Counted from the stretch's first letter, positions 36,339-48,592 are shown. The stretch is 64,000 nt of DNA from Cephalopachus bancanus (GCA_027257055.1 JAPVLO010000097.1:6983001-7047000), one strand, 5' to 3'. Notes: a model not told the origin generated them from the sequence alone. A program made the numbers and translations.

Positions 36339-36860
36339 AGTTTTGTTTTTAATATGTATTTTATTTTCTAATCTTAGTTGCAGAGCTATGTATATTGTTT
36401 CCTTTTGGTTAAATAACCTCTCAGTCTAAGGTTACTTTTGAAAAAAAGTGGATTTGTATAAAACTAGATAATGCATGCCTATGGAACCAAAATCAAAAGA
36501 TTCACAGGGTATACAGCCCTTACTTTTCCAGATACTTAGTTCCAGGGAGGTATGGGTTTCAGTTATCTTTCAAGAGATAGTCCTTCTGTATTAAAAAAAA
36601 AAGCATATGCATTTTCTTTTGAACATATGGTAACACATATTAAATAATACTGTATATCTTTTTATATATCTTGAAGACCATCATTCCATTCAGTATATAA
36701 AGAACTGTTTCACTCATTTTGTTGACTGCATCACATTCTTTTTTATGGGTGTACTTTTATTGTTTATTTATTTATTTAAGAAGGCAGGATTTATTGAGAA
36801 GACTGAAAAGCTCCAACAGTGGAAGGGGACCTGAAGGGATGCTCTATAATTTATTTGAAC

Positions 36861-37127
36861 ATTTTCTTTATGAGTCAAGATCTCACTCTGTTGCCCAGGC
36901 AGGAGTTCAGTGGCACAATCAGGACTTACTGCACCCTTGACCTCTTGGGTTCAGGTGATCCTTGCAAACACACACCACCACACCTGGCTAATGTTTTCTT
37001 GATTTTTTTGTGGAGACGAGGTCTTGCTGTGTTGCCTAGGCTTGTCTTGAACTCCTGGACTCAAGTGATCCTTCTGCCTCAGCCTCCCAAAGTGCTGGGA
37101 TTACAGGTGTGAGCTACTGTGCCTGGC
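36861..37127 (-). mobile_element. Alu, older, with internal deletion
   Basis: Reverse dimer (GAGTCAAGATCTCACTCTG to GTGCCTGGC), with about 25 bp lost in the right arm (GATCCTTGCAAACACACACC). Confidence 0.87.
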
Positions 37128-37356
37128 TTTTTCTAATCTTTTGGTATTACAAATTATGCTGCTATGAATATACCTGTAAAAAAAAAAATGTATATATTTG
37201 TGCATACTTACATTCCTTGTTTTGTATCCATAAAGACATTCACACAAAAACTTGTATATCTGTAGGCTCTATTTCTAGGACTGAAATTGTTAGGTTAAAA
37301 AATATATGCATTTTAAAAGTCAATAGTTATTGCCAAATTGCTCCATATAAAAATAG

Positions 37357-37695
37357 TACAGTCAGACCATATTTGTGTGTTTCGTGTCTCTGGATTCAAC
37401 CAACTATGGGGGATTGAAAATATTTGGGAAAAAACTTGACTCTGTACTTAACATGTACAGACTTTATTTTTCTTGTTATTCTCTAAACAATACAGTATAA
37501 CAAGTATTTACATAGCATGTACATTGTATTAGGTATTATATGCAATCTAGAAATGATTTAAAGTATATAGGAGAATGTGTGTAGGTTATATATAAATACT
37601 GTGTCATTTTATATGAGGTACTTGAGCATTTTCAGGTTTGGGGATCTGTGAGAGGTCTGGAATTAGTACCTCATGGACATTGAGGGATGACTGTA
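37357..37695 (-). mobile_element. MER2-like Tigger MITE, full length
   Basis: TA-bordered ends TACAGTCAGACCATAT and GAGGGATGACTGTA. The middle (ACAATACAGTATAACAAG, AGGTATTATATGCAATCTAG, ATATGAGGTACTTGAGCAT) follows the MER2 consensus in reverse. About 339 bp, the family's usual length. Confidence 0.8.
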
Positions 37696-38457
37696 CTTCA
37701 TTTGAAGTGTTACTTGTCATCGCAGATTTACTTAAGCTTGATCCCATCTTTAGTTCTCTGTGGAATATACATAACATTTATAGTCCCTCAATATATGAAA
37801 ATGCTTCTTTCTTCTTAATATAGTTGGATGAATACTTGATTTTTGACAATCTGAAAGATGAAAGTCGGGTCTCATAGTTTTAATTTGTTTTTTTTGTTAG
37901 ATTATACGTGAAGGAATCTTTGTTTATGGACTTTCTGTAGTTTTTATGTGAACTGGTTATGTCCTTTATATGTTAAGTTTGGTCTGTAACATGTCTTGTA
38001 ACATGTCTTGTAAGTAATATTTTCCCCGCTTTATTTTTTAATTTATTTTTGTGTGATTTTTTTTGTCATGTTCACATTTTAAATTTGTATGTAGTCTAAT
38101 AGATCAATCTTTTATGATTGGGCTTTTTGGAATACTCACGAAGCTCCTTCTATTTCAAGGTTGTCTTAAAAATTTGCCTTTTTGAAACTCTTATGGTTTT
38201 TTCTTTTTTAGTATCTAACTTTTTTATCCATCTGGAATTAGTTAGTGGAAGGAATGAGTGATTCAACTTGCTTTTTTTCCACGTGGCTACCTAGTTGTCA
38301 TAATGCCATTTACTGAATTAGTTTCCTATTGCCCAGTGATGCTAAATATCACCATGATTATTTACTCAACTATGTCTTTGGTGTTTTTAGGCTATTCTGG
38401 TTCATTGAATAGGCTGAATTATTAGCCTATTCAATTATGTTCTATACTCATACTTTT

Positions 38458-38738
38458 TTTTTTTTTTGAGTTGGAGTCTCACTCGGTCTCCCAGACTGGA
38501 GTGCAGTGGCCGCTCCCGGCCACCGCAGCCTCGCCTGCTGGGCTCCGGCGATCCTTCTGCCTCAGCCTTCCGAGAAGCCGGAATTACAGGCATGCGCTAC
38601 CACGCCCGGCTGATTTTTTGATTTATTGTAGAGATGAGGTCTCGCTGCCCAGGCGGGTCTCGAACCCGCGGGCTCAGGCAATCCACTCACCTCAGCCTCC
38701 CAAAGGCGCGGGATTACAGGCTGAGCCACTGAGCCCGG
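38458..38738 (-). mobile_element. Alu, young subfamily, close to the SS18 exon
   Basis: Near-consensus reverse dimer with the deleted linker (TCTCGCTGCCCAGGCGG); perfect 16-bp duplication CTATACTCATACTTTT (38442-38457 and 38739-38754). It ends 332 bp before the exon at 39071. Confidence 0.96.
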
Positions 38739-39070
38739 CTATACTCATACTTTTAATTTACTTGAGCTTTATGGTATGTTTTGCTCTTTTAGAAAGCTAG
38801 TCTTATCTTAGTACGCTTCTTTTTCAGAATGTTTTTGGTGTTTCAGAAGCATCAGTTTCTTAAACTGTAAAATGGGAATAATAACATCTTCCTCAAAGTG
38901 TTTGCTATCACTCCAATACACAATTTACTTTGTTTACTGTTGATTAAATACTCAAGTTATTATTTGGTATTATCATCATAATGCAGAAAAGTACAAAGCC
39001 TTTTTAGATAATTTTGTGTGAACCATCTGTTTAACGTTCATATTTTGGTTCTGATCGTTTTTCTTCCAAG

Positions 39071-39292
39071 GGCCTAACCATATGCCTATGCAGGGACCTG
39101 GACCCAATCAACTCAATATGACAAACAGTTCCATGAATATGCCTTCAAGTAGCCATGGATCCATGGGAGGTTACAACCATTCTGTGCCATCATCACAGAG
39201 TATGCCAGTACAGAACCAGATGACAATGAGTCAAGGACAACCAATGGGAAACTATGGTCCCAGACCAAATATGAACATGCAGCCAAACCAAG
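39071..39292 (+). CDS. SS18: SS18 coding exon (human exon 5 equivalent)
   Basis: This 222-nt exon completes the split Gly codon and reads PNHMPMQGPGPNQLNMTNSS, then a Ser/Met/Gly-rich stretch (SSSHGSMGGYNHSVPSSQSM) and MNMQPNQ, leaving one base of the next Gly codon. It is part of the Met/Gln/Gly/Pro-rich low-complexity region, the run-up to the QPGY-rich activation domain, which lies beyond this window. The acceptor is TTTTTCTTCCAAG and the donor is GTAACT. It is symmetric (phase 1 to phase 1), so of the three exons here it alone could be skipped without a frame change, losing 74 residues. An antisense Alu ends 332 bp upstream, and another lies about 200 bp downstream. The next coding exon is not recognisable in the remaining 24.7 kb. 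Confidence 0.97.
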
Positions 39293-39496
39293 GTAACTAA
39301 ACTTTATGTCCTTGTTGAATAGAATGCTGTGTTAACCTTTGAAAGTAGAACAATTTTATAAAGTCCTTAGCTTATTCAAACCTTAAAATATAGGTTTGAA
39401 GTAAGTGACAGTCATGCCCATAAAAAGGAATGTTGAATTTGAAACTAGTTTAAATCTTTTTTTTTTAACATTTGTTAATTAAATTGCTCAATTTAG

Positions 39497-39810
39497 TTTT
39501 TGTTTGCTTGTTTGTTTTTGAGTTGGTGTCTCACTCTGTTGTCCAGGCTGGAATATAGTGGCATGGTCATGGGCTCACTGCAGCCTCAACCACCTGGGCT
39601 CAGGTGATCCTTCTGCCTCAGCCTCCTGCATAACTGGGACTACAGGCACATGCCACCATGTCTGGTTAGTTTTTTTTTATTTTGATTTCTATAGAGAACA
39701 AGGTCTTGCTATGTTGCCTAGGCTGGTCTTGAACTCCTGGGCTCAAGCAGCCTTCCTGCATTTGTCTTCCAGAATGCTGGGATTATAGATGTGAGCCACA
39801 GTACCTGGCC
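39497..39810 (-). mobile_element. Alu, older
   Basis: Reverse dimer (GAGTTGGTGTCTCACTCTG to GTACCTGGCC), about 200 bp after the SS18 donor at 39293. Confidence 0.9.
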
Positions 39811-39822
39811 AAAACTGATAGG

Positions 39823-39950
39823 TTTTTTGTTTGTTTATTTATTTTATTAAGAAATGGATCTTGCTGTGTTGCCCAGGTGATCTCAAACTCTTAGCCTCAA
39901 GGTTCCTCCCACCTCTGCCTCCCAAAGCTGGGACTACAGGCATGAGCCTC
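39823..39950 (-). mobile_element. Alu left-monomer-like fragment
   Basis: Reverse left arm only (AAATGGATCTTGCTGTGTTG to GGGACTACAGGCATGAGCC), with its own T-rich end; FLAM-like. Confidence 0.75.
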
Positions 39951-41312
39951 AGTTTAGCTTTTTAAGCTTACTTATATTTGTCTTTTGGACAGTTTATTTG
40001 GGATTCTGTATTAATGAATTGTTTTTTAAAGCCACTTAATGAATAACTAAACATTTGCTTTAGAGCAGAAAATTGAGACGTTAATAATTTTATCTTTCCA
40101 AGTACAACCACTTACAAAATATCTCTTTTTACTTACTAAGATCGTATTAATTTATATGCGTTTCCCTTAATGTATATATTTTCTGGTGCTGTGTTTCAGC
40201 ATTAAAAGGTAATTCTAAAATATTTACTATTAGAATGTTCAGTGGAGGTGCTGCTCTACTCATCTTAGATGGCATTAGTCTATTAAAGTTTATTACTAGT
40301 CTCAGAGAATGAAACTGTATCACATTTCTCTTTTAAGTATTCTGTGAATAATAACTAAATGCCAGTAAGTGGCGCTCTGTTCTGCTAATTATCTGTAAAA
40401 ACATTTGGCATATTGCCAGCATAAAGCTATTTCAATTACAAAATGTGGTGAGGTTAAGACTATAAGGTAGAATTAAATGTATTTGTAATAAAATTTCCTA
40501 AGTTTTGATTTTAAAAAACAGATCACTAAAATGTGCCCAGATAATGGAAGCTAATGTTTATCTGTTGATAATCACATATGATGAGAATGCAAATTAAAAA
40601 TATTAGTATATTTTTAATAATTTTGCTGAATATACTGAAAACAAAAGGAGATAATAGAGTAAATTGGGAATCATTGTAGCTTCATAGAACTGGCACTTGC
40701 TGCATTTTTCCCCCCAAATTATTTAGTGCCCATGGTAGAATTTTTTTGTTTTTTTTAAATTAGGTCAATTAAAGGTTCAAAACAACAGCAAGATCCAGGT
40801 AGTGCTGGATCAGAAGGGAGTTAGATGTTTGTCCATACAGTTTGGTTACCAGGAGAGAGAGAGAGCCCGAAAATTGATAATGATTCTGACAACTGCAGTA
40901 ATGATGGCACACTTCTTAGAAACATATAGTTAGGAAAAGGTATGGTGTACACAAAAAAGATGGGTGTTTCTGCATCATGGTTTGATTCGACATCTTAAGG
41001 TTTGAAGAAGTAAAAAATATGCGTGCAGCAATGTGCATGTAAAAAATAGTTAACTATTTCTGAAGAAAATGTTGAAGTGTTTACAGAAATTTTTTTTATA
41101 AACTTGAGGACTAGCTGTTCTTTTAAAGAATGTCTTATTTTGTAAGAATGTATAGGTTTTCCTTTTACTATAGTATAGTAGTTATATTACTTTTTGCTTT
41201 ATACTCATAATTTATGAATTTCTTAATAGAAAATAGATACTATAAAGAATGACTACTTTGAGATCTGAGTTGGAGAAATAAAAGGCAAATTTCAAAGAGT
41301 AGGATGAAAATT

Positions 41313-41604
41313 TTTTTCTTTTTGAGTCAGAGACTCACTCTGTCGCCCAGGCAGGAGTGCAGTGGCACACACACAGCCACCCCAGCATCTTACCTGCTGG
41401 GCTCCGGTGATCATTCCCCCTCAGCCATCCAAGTAGCCAGAACTACAGGCATGCGTTACCATGCCCGGCTAATTTTTTGATATATTGTAGAGTTGAGATT
41501 CACCAAGTTGCCCAGGCTGTTCTTGAACCCCTGGGCTCAGGCAATCCTCTTGCCTCAGCCTCCCAAAGTGCTGGGATTACAGTCTTGGGCCACCGCACCT
41601 GGCC
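41313..41604 (-). mobile_element. Alu (dimeric)
   Basis: Reverse dimer; duplication AGGATGAAAATT (41301-41312 and 41605-41616). Confidence 0.95.
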
Positions 41605-42572
41605 AGGATGAAAATTAATGAGGAAATTGTCTAAAAAAAATCTCAGGACAAATAAAAACTTTTCATTAAATTTTGATGTTTCAGAATCAAAAGAATACCA
41701 AAGAAAGTTACAACTACCAAAAAATGAAAGTTACACAACGGTCTGACAATATTCACCTTTTTAATCCTATGAATTTCTTATAAAAGTATTTTAATTATGT
41801 ATTATCTTTGAATTAAGAATGTTTTTTATAATGAAAGTTTTATTAATAAAATTTTAATATTTATTTCATTATAAAACATTTTCTTAGATGGTTTTTGCAA
41901 AAATTAGCTACATATTTTATAGTAAAATTTTTTTTTGTTTAAATCTAAATAGGGGAAAGAAATTAGAAGAGATTACATTTTAAATAGTCCTTAAAGAAAA
42001 ACTTTGAAAAAAAATCAAAACTCTCTAAAAGGAAACATTTTTGACTTTTAAAGTTTTTCTCACATTATTGAGAGATAATGAACCATTTTTTGGTTTAAAA
42101 TAAAAATATCAGAGTATTTTCTTTCTTTAATGCCTTTTTATTTTAATTTTTTGGTATCTTAATTCAGTATGCACATTACGTAATAAATCTCACATTAGTA
42201 TATATTTTTTCCATTGCATTTTAAAAAAAAGTTTATTATAGCAATATGTGTTACAAGTGAGGATTAACACAAGTAGGCTGCATGCAGGTGAACCATCATA
42301 CTTTGTGATCTGTCACAGAAGCAAAGCATTGAATACTGCATGTTCTCACTCAAAAGCGGGACCTGAACATTAATCACATTAGTACAAGGAAGGAATCAAC
42401 AGTTGCTGGGCATCGCCAGGATGAGGGAAGCACATAACAACACAAAGTATACCTAGTTCTAACCAGGGGAAGTGAGGGCCAGTTGGAGGCCCAAAATCTT
42501 TTGAGTAGTCCCATTTTTATATACTTCTTTGTATGAAGAAATATTGTAAAAATATTAAAGATACCATTCTTT

Positions 42573-42870
42573 TTTTTTTTTTTTTTTTTTTTGAGTTGGA
42601 GTCTCACTGTATCACCCAGACTAGAGTGCAGTGGCCGCTCCTGCCCACTGCAGCCTCGACCTGCTGGGCTCCGGTGTTCCTTCTGCCTCAGCCTTCCAAG
42701 TAGCCAGAACTACAGGCGTGCGCTACCATGCCCAGACAATTTTTTATTTATTTATTGTAGAGATGAGGTCTCGCTATGTTGCCCAGGCGGGTCTCGAACC
42801 GGCGGGCTCAGGCAATCCACTCTCAGCCTCCCAAAGCGTGAGATTATAGGCTAAGCCACCAAGCCCGGCT
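42573..42870 (-). mobile_element. Alu (dimeric)
   Basis: Reverse dimer with a long T tract; duplication AGATACCATTCTTT (42559-42572 and 42871-42884). Confidence 0.95.
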
Positions 42871-43008
42871 AGATACCATTCTTTATTAATGGGATTTTTA
42901 GTCAAGAAAAAAAATATTTGTAGAATTTCTTAGGTTAAATCTATGTTAAGTGACAAAACAAAATGAAAAAGGATCATCCAGATAATTCTGTTTTAAAAAA
43001 TTAAATGG

Positions 43009-43263
43009 TCTAGGTGCGATAGCCCAAGCCTGTAATCCCAGCACTTTAGGAGGCCGAGGCGAGAGGATTGCATGAGCTCAGGGGTTCGAGACCAGCCTGG
43101 GTAACATGGGAAGATCTCGTCTCTACAATAAATTAAAAAATAAGCTGAATGTGGTAGTGAGTGCCTGTAGTTCCAACTACTCGAAAGACTGGGGTGGCCA
43201 TGGGCGTGCCACTGCCTTCCAGCCTGGGTGACAGAGTGACTCCAACTCAAAAAGAAAAACAAT
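43009..43263 (+). mobile_element. Alu with a right-arm deletion
   Basis: Forward Alu with about 35 bp missing in the right arm (CTCGAAAGACTGGGGTGGCC); duplication TTAAATGG (43001-43008 and 43264-43271). Confidence 0.92.
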
Positions 43264-43818
43264 TTAAATGGAGTTTAGTCTATTAATTGTATTAATAATT
43301 ATTAATCACTTGAGTGATATTTTTGGAAACCTTAACTGATTTTGTTTTAGTAGTAGTTTTCTAAACCAAACATGGCATGGTAAAGTTTGGATGCATTCAT
43401 TCTAGTAGTTTTGAAGTGGTTCTGGTTTTTATTCTACTCTTCGAAATTGATTATAAGAATTATTTTATTTTCTCTTTCCTCCCTCCACTTTTCTCTCTCT
43501 CAATTTTAAAAATAAAATTGTAAGAAGGGGAAAAGCCAAACTTTCTAACAATCTTCTCATTGTAATTTAATCTGAGTGAAATTAATTCAAAGGACAGATA
43601 TATCATTCATTTACAGTTTGTCATTTTGATTGATTTTTTAAAAGAAGGAGAAACAGCCTGCTTATTTATACTCTTAGCTCTAATATAAGGTACACTATGT
43701 ATAAGTGTTACGATGAAGATATTTTTCCTAGTCATAGACTTGTAGAATCTCTTTGAACTTCATTAATTCTTTAAAAGCTGTTTTCAGCTTTTTAATATTT
43801 ACTGAAAAAAAAATTGTA

Positions 43819-44091
43819 TTTTTTTTTTTTTTTTAGTCTCACCCTCACCCAGGCTGGAGTGCAGTGGCATGATCATAACTCACTGCAGGTGATCCTTCTG
43901 CTTCAGCCTCCAGAGTAGTTAGGACTATAGGCATACATCACCACGCATGGCTGATTTAACCAAAATTTCTTTTGTAGATATGAGGTCTCACTGTGTTGCC
44001 AAAGCTGGTCTGAACTCTTTGCCTGAAGCAATCCTCCTACCTCAGCCTCCCAGATTGCTGGTATTACAGGCATAAACCACTATGTCCAGCC
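43819..44091 (-). mobile_element. Alu, older, with deletions
   Basis: Poly-T then reverse Alu (TAGTCTCACCCTCACCCAGG to TATGTCCAGCC). Confidence 0.88.
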
Positions 44092-44814
44092 AATACAGAA
44101 AATATTTTTAAAAAACAGTATGAAGGCTTAATATAGCAAGACTTATCACACAAAATGTGTCATTTTAAGAAACTGCATGAAAGTTAACCCCATTAAATTT
44201 ACTAATAGTACTATTACTATATTTATGGTTATTAAAAATAATTTAAGCAGTTGCTGTTTTTCGAACTTCAAAAAATTGAACTTACATGTCAGTGGTGCTA
44301 TAATTGGTGCCTACTTTGTTTATTTTTTGTGCTTTACATGTATCTATGAATCGAGAAAAATAAGTTTAAAAAAATTTAGCAGTTAAGCTAGTATTAGAGC
44401 AAAATGTTTTTCTCTGTGGTCATTTAGAGGGTCTGTTTCTTTTAGATGAAAGACTTAGCAAATTTTTAATGTTGTTTCTTAAACTGCTGGCAAAATGTTG
44501 CTTAAATATAATAGTCAGTCTAACTTAAACTTTTCCGTGCTATTTGGGAACAATGCCTGAGGGTGGGCATACAAAATCTGTTTCTTCTAATGAATAGGAA
44601 TTAGAACCAAATATCATTATAACCTGAGAGACAAAGTTAATGCCTTAACAATTCTTATTTAATAAAGCAACAAGTATGCTCATTAGGGTATGAAAGTCAA
44701 ATTATAGTGAAAAGACTTGCCTCATTTAACAAAATTTTACTTATTATATATTCACATATAAGGAATTTTACAAATTCCTTTGTGTTAAGATGTATTTCAT
44801 AAGTTCCATGTGTA

Positions 44815-44920
44815 ATCCTTCATACTTGGATTCAAGTCTTGGCTCTATAGCTTACTGTATATGGGACCTTTGACTAAATTACTTAATTTCTCTTAGTAAA
44901 ATTAAGTGAAATGAAGCATG
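44815..44920 (+). repeat. MIR SINE fragment
   Basis: GGATTCAAGTCTTGGCTCTAT, GACTAAATTACTTAATTTCTC and the following A-rich stretch match the MIR core; both ends are missing. Confidence 0.65.
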
Positions 44921-45004
44921 TAAAAATTTTGACTCAGTAATTATATGATTTACATAAAATCAGTTTGGAATAATTAAGCTTTTTTTGTACTATACTTTTT
45001 ATTG

Positions 45005-45348
45005 TTATTATTTATTTTAATAAATATGGGGGTACACATGTGTGTTCGCTACATGGACATACTGTGTAGTGGTGGAGATTGGGTCTCAGATGGCCCATTC
45101 CCCAGATAGTGAACATTGTGCCCTGTAGGTAGTTTCTGAACCCTGACCCCCCTCACCTTTCCCTTTCCCGTTATTGGTGTTCCTGGTGTCTATTATTTCC
45201 ATCTTTGTGACTGTTTAGCTCCCACATATAAGTGAGAACATGTAGCATTTGGTTTTCTGTTTCTGAGTCAGTTTACTTAGGATAATCATCTCCATCACCA
45301 TCAATGTTGCTGCGAAGGACATGATTTCATTCTTTTTTTTATGACTGC
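45005..45348 (-). mobile_element. L1 3'-end fragment (L1PB/L1MA-like)
   Basis: GGGGGTACACATGTGTG, GATAGTGAACATTGTGCCC, CCCACATATAAGTGAGAACA and GTTGCTGCGAAGGACATGAT follow the reverse order of a primate L1 3' end; 5'-truncated. Confidence 0.8.
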
Positions 45349-45364
45349 AATCAAGCTTTTTTTT

Positions 45365-45658
45365 TTTTTTTTTTGAGTTGGAATCTCACTCCTTCATCCA
45401 GGCTGGAGTGCAGTGGCATCTATTCTCACGGCCACCCCAGCATCAACCTCCTGGGCTCCAGTGATCCTTCCATCTCAGCCTTCTGTGTAGCTGGAACTAT
45501 AGACATACGTTACCACGTATGGCTATTTTTTATTTTATTGTAGAGATGGGGTCTTGCCAGGTTTCCTGGGCTGGTTTGGAACCCACAGGCTCAGGCAATC
45601 CACTTGCCTTGGCCTCCCAAAGTGCTGGGATTACAGGCTGAGCCGCCGAGCCAAGCCT
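45365..45658 (-). mobile_element. Alu (dimeric)
   Basis: Reverse dimer; duplication AATCAAGCTTTTTTTT (45349-45364 and 45659-45674). Confidence 0.94.
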
Positions 45659-46189
45659 AATCAAGCTTTTTTTTAAATGAACATAAAAAACTTTGAGCTT
45701 GGTTTATCAGCTCTTGTCTTATTTCAGCCACAGCATCTAATTTATTTCTAGTTTTAGTTTTATTTGAATAATATTAAGAAAGTGTTAATTCATTTATCTA
45801 AGTTGATAATGATAACATTTTAAAAATATAGTGCTTTCTATCATTGTGCTCTTTGGTTAGACTGATCCAGTGGCTTGACATTAGAGAAGTAGGATATTTT
45901 TCTTTCAGGACCTAAATTGATCACATTCATTATGTAAGAATAAAGGGCAAAGAATATATATTATTGCAGCTAGGAGTGTTGCATTTCCTTTTATTATTAT
46001 ACAATGGGCTATTATTTGATAAGAGAGATACTAAGCAGAGATACTTGATTTAAGCCTAGTATTTAATTATGCATATGTATTTATAGTAGTTTATTTCCTT
46101 GTGCCTCTTTGCTGTCAGTATTTATAGATCTACTTCATTTTTAAAATGGCAGCATTCGTTTTGTGAAATTACTATAATATAACAGAACT

Positions 46190-46750
46190 GCATCTACTTT
46201 TGCCTGATGTTTTTAGTAGTTTACTATTACAAATACTTCTGGAGCATACATTTTTGTGCCTGTATCTTTGAGTATTTGTGTAAGACTTCTGTAGGGTAAA
46301 TTCTAGAAATAAAATTGTTAGGATAAAATACATATACTTAAAATATTTGAAAGACATTGTCAAATTGTTTTCACTAAAGGTTGCATGTGGTTACTTCCCT
46401 ACAGGGTAGGGGAATGCTTATTTCACTATATATCCAGTGACATTCAATCTTCCTATAATTTGCTAATCATTTAGGTAAAAAAATATATTTGCTTAATTTG
46501 TGTTTCTCTGATTATTAGTGAAATTGCACAACTTAATATGTTTATTTGCTATTTGCATGTATTCTGTGAATTGCTTGTTCATGCTGTATAGTCTGTGGTT
46601 TGTCTATTATTAATTTGAAGGAATTCTTTATAGACTAAGGCTGTTTGTCTTATATGTGTTTCACATATGTGAAAACATTTTGTTAGTTTTAAAAGATGGG
46701 AATTTAACTTTTTTTAACTGGTTTGTTCCAGTGGTAGGATTCTGAAAATG
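46190..46750 (-). mobile_element. Old L1ME-like ORF2 3' remnant
   Basis: Decayed antisense sequence (GACATTGTCAAATTGTTTTC, TTCTCTGATTATTAGTGAAA, TGTGAATTGCTTGTTCATGC) in the order of L1ME/HAL1. Confidence 0.55.
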
Positions 46751-47000
46751 GTAATGTTATTTTCATGAAAATATAATTATTTCCTGATTTCATCAGGACT
46801 TTGACCCAGCATTTGCTAAATTATGGTCTAGATACATCTTTGTAATTATTGGTAAATACTTTGGAAGATTTGGCATGCTCATTAGGATATTACAAGGTCT
46901 CAGAAATTCTACAGTAAAGAGGCTGATTTGATTTTGGATAACACAAGTATATTACCAGGGGTTCTTTTCTTTTTTGGCATATTACAAAAAAATAAGAGTT

Positions 47001-47059
47001 TTATTATTTTTTATTTTTGTAGAGATGGGGGTCTTGCTACGTTGTCCAGGCTGGTTGTG
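47001..47059 (-). mobile_element. 59-bp Alu fragment with target duplication
   Basis: TTTTGTAGAGATGGGGGTCT ... GTCCAGGCTGGTTG is the 3' half of an Alu left arm plus the middle A-rich linker, in reverse. It is flanked by a 14-bp duplication AAAAAATAAGAGTT (46987-47000 and 47060-47073), so the fragment inserted as such. Confidence 0.8.
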
Positions 47060-47221
47060 AAAAAATAAGAGTTAATATTCAGTCAGTGCCCTTTAGTGCC
47101 AGACATTGTATCTCAGTGGTTTCGATGTGTTCTTTAATTCTCACAACAACTTTGAGGTAGTAGGTATTGTTACTGTTCTCAACCATGCATGAGGAAATAG
47201 ACATCCTGTGGAAATATAGGC

Positions 47222-47800
47222 AGTCTTCTCTTTGTGCAGTTCTGATATGCACGAATTTCAGATACCTCAGTTTAAGTAACATTTCTTCCCCCCAACAACA
47301 CCATTCAAAGTTTAGTTCCCCGTGGTATATTAACTATGAGTAATTGCATAAGGTATAAACTTAACTGCTGTCTTTTCATTCCATAGATCACTTCATAAAT
47401 AACAGATATCTATCATGATTAGTGACCATTCATGTCACTTCTAGATTTTGTCAGTGAATGATCAGTGTGCATCTACCAGTCAGATCATGCACATACAGCA
47501 AAGCTTGTAGTTGTGTTGCTTCTTTGGCTCTGAGCAACAAAACTGTGACATTTTTCAAACTTGGGAAATTGAAAAAGGGGCTTAGCCAACAAAGGTAAAA
47601 GCACAGCAAATAAATGAAGAGTGATAATGCTGGAAATGAAATCCAAATTCATTGTAAATTGAGTTACAGAAGAAATTGCTGACCATTGGATGTTGACGGT
47701 GCTGCCATTTGAAAGAGTCTATATGCACTGCAGGTACTTAATGAAGGCAAACTCAGTGATACAAATGAAAACAGTGGTTGTGATGAAAGGATGAAGATGT
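47222..47800. repeat. Possible Tigger-type remnant (unconfirmed)
   Basis: GCAGTCTTCTCTTTGTGCAG, CATTCAAAGTTTAGTTCCCC, CTTTGGCTCTGAGCAAC and CATTGGATGTTGACGGTGCTG give an impression of a dispersed DNA-transposon family, but I cannot name it, and no TIR pair is clear. Confidence 0.3.
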
Positions 47801-47810
47801 CCTAGAACAG

Positions 47811-48170
47811 TGGTCCCCAACCGTTTTGGCATCAGGGACCAGTCTGGGGGGGAGTGCAGTCAAACCACACTGCTAGTGTTAATCTGTATTTGTAGCTACT
47901 CTCCAGTGCTAGCATCATGGCCCCAGCTCCACCTCAGATCATCAGGCATTAGATTCTCATAAGGAGCATGCAGCCTAGATCTCCCACATGCACAGCTCAC
48001 AGTAGGGTTTGCATTCCTTTGAGAATCTAATGCCAGTGCTGATCTGACAGAAGGCGGAGCTCAGGGAGTAATGCTGGCAAAGGGGAGAGATTGTCAAAAC
48101 AGGTGAAACTTTGCTCACTTGCCTGCCTGCTGTTCACCTCCTCCTGTGCAGCCCAGTTTACAGCATTGAA
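47811..48170. mobile_element. Non-autonomous hAT-type element
   Basis: Starts CAGTGGTCCCCAACCGTTTT and GGCATCAGGGACCAGTCTGG, with an internal inverted pair: GCATTAGATTCTCATAAGGA (about 47945) against CTTTGAGAATCTAATGCC (about 48016). This is a known mammalian hAT-type layout; the right terminal repeat is lost. Confidence 0.65.
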
Positions 48171-48270
48171 AGTATAAAGGTTAAAATGTTGGCAGCTGAT
48201 CCAAACTTAGGAGATGACAATTTGATAAGCTGTTGAAAAGATGCTCACTCTGAATCATCAGCTATATTAG

Positions 48271-48568
<298 letters not shown>

Positions 48569-48592
48569 CAAATTATTCTTGATAAGAATTTA

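Larger units (their letters stand above)
36715..38825 (-). mobile_element. Old L1ME/HAL1-like remnant with three insertions
   Basis: Antisense ORF2-type sequence (GCTGCTATGAATATACCTG near 37160; GCTACCTAGTTGTCATAATGCCATTTACTG near 38287-38313; TTATGGTATGTTTTGCTC near 38770). It is broken by an Alu (36861-37127), the MER2-like element (37357-37695) and an Alu (38458-38738). Confidence 0.55.
34059..39070 (+). other. SS18: SS18 intron 4 (5.0 kb)
   Basis: Short intron between GTAAGT and CCAAG. It holds four antisense Alus, an old antisense L1 and a MER2-like DNA element. No repeat recognised in 34059-34594 and 34928-36030; a MIR scrap lies near 38840-38900. Confidence 0.9.

Noticed and set aside
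11878..39292. Processed SS18 pseudogene.
   Set aside because: Exons are separated by introns of 21.9 and 5.0 kb with consensus splice sites and matching phases, and the frames are intact.
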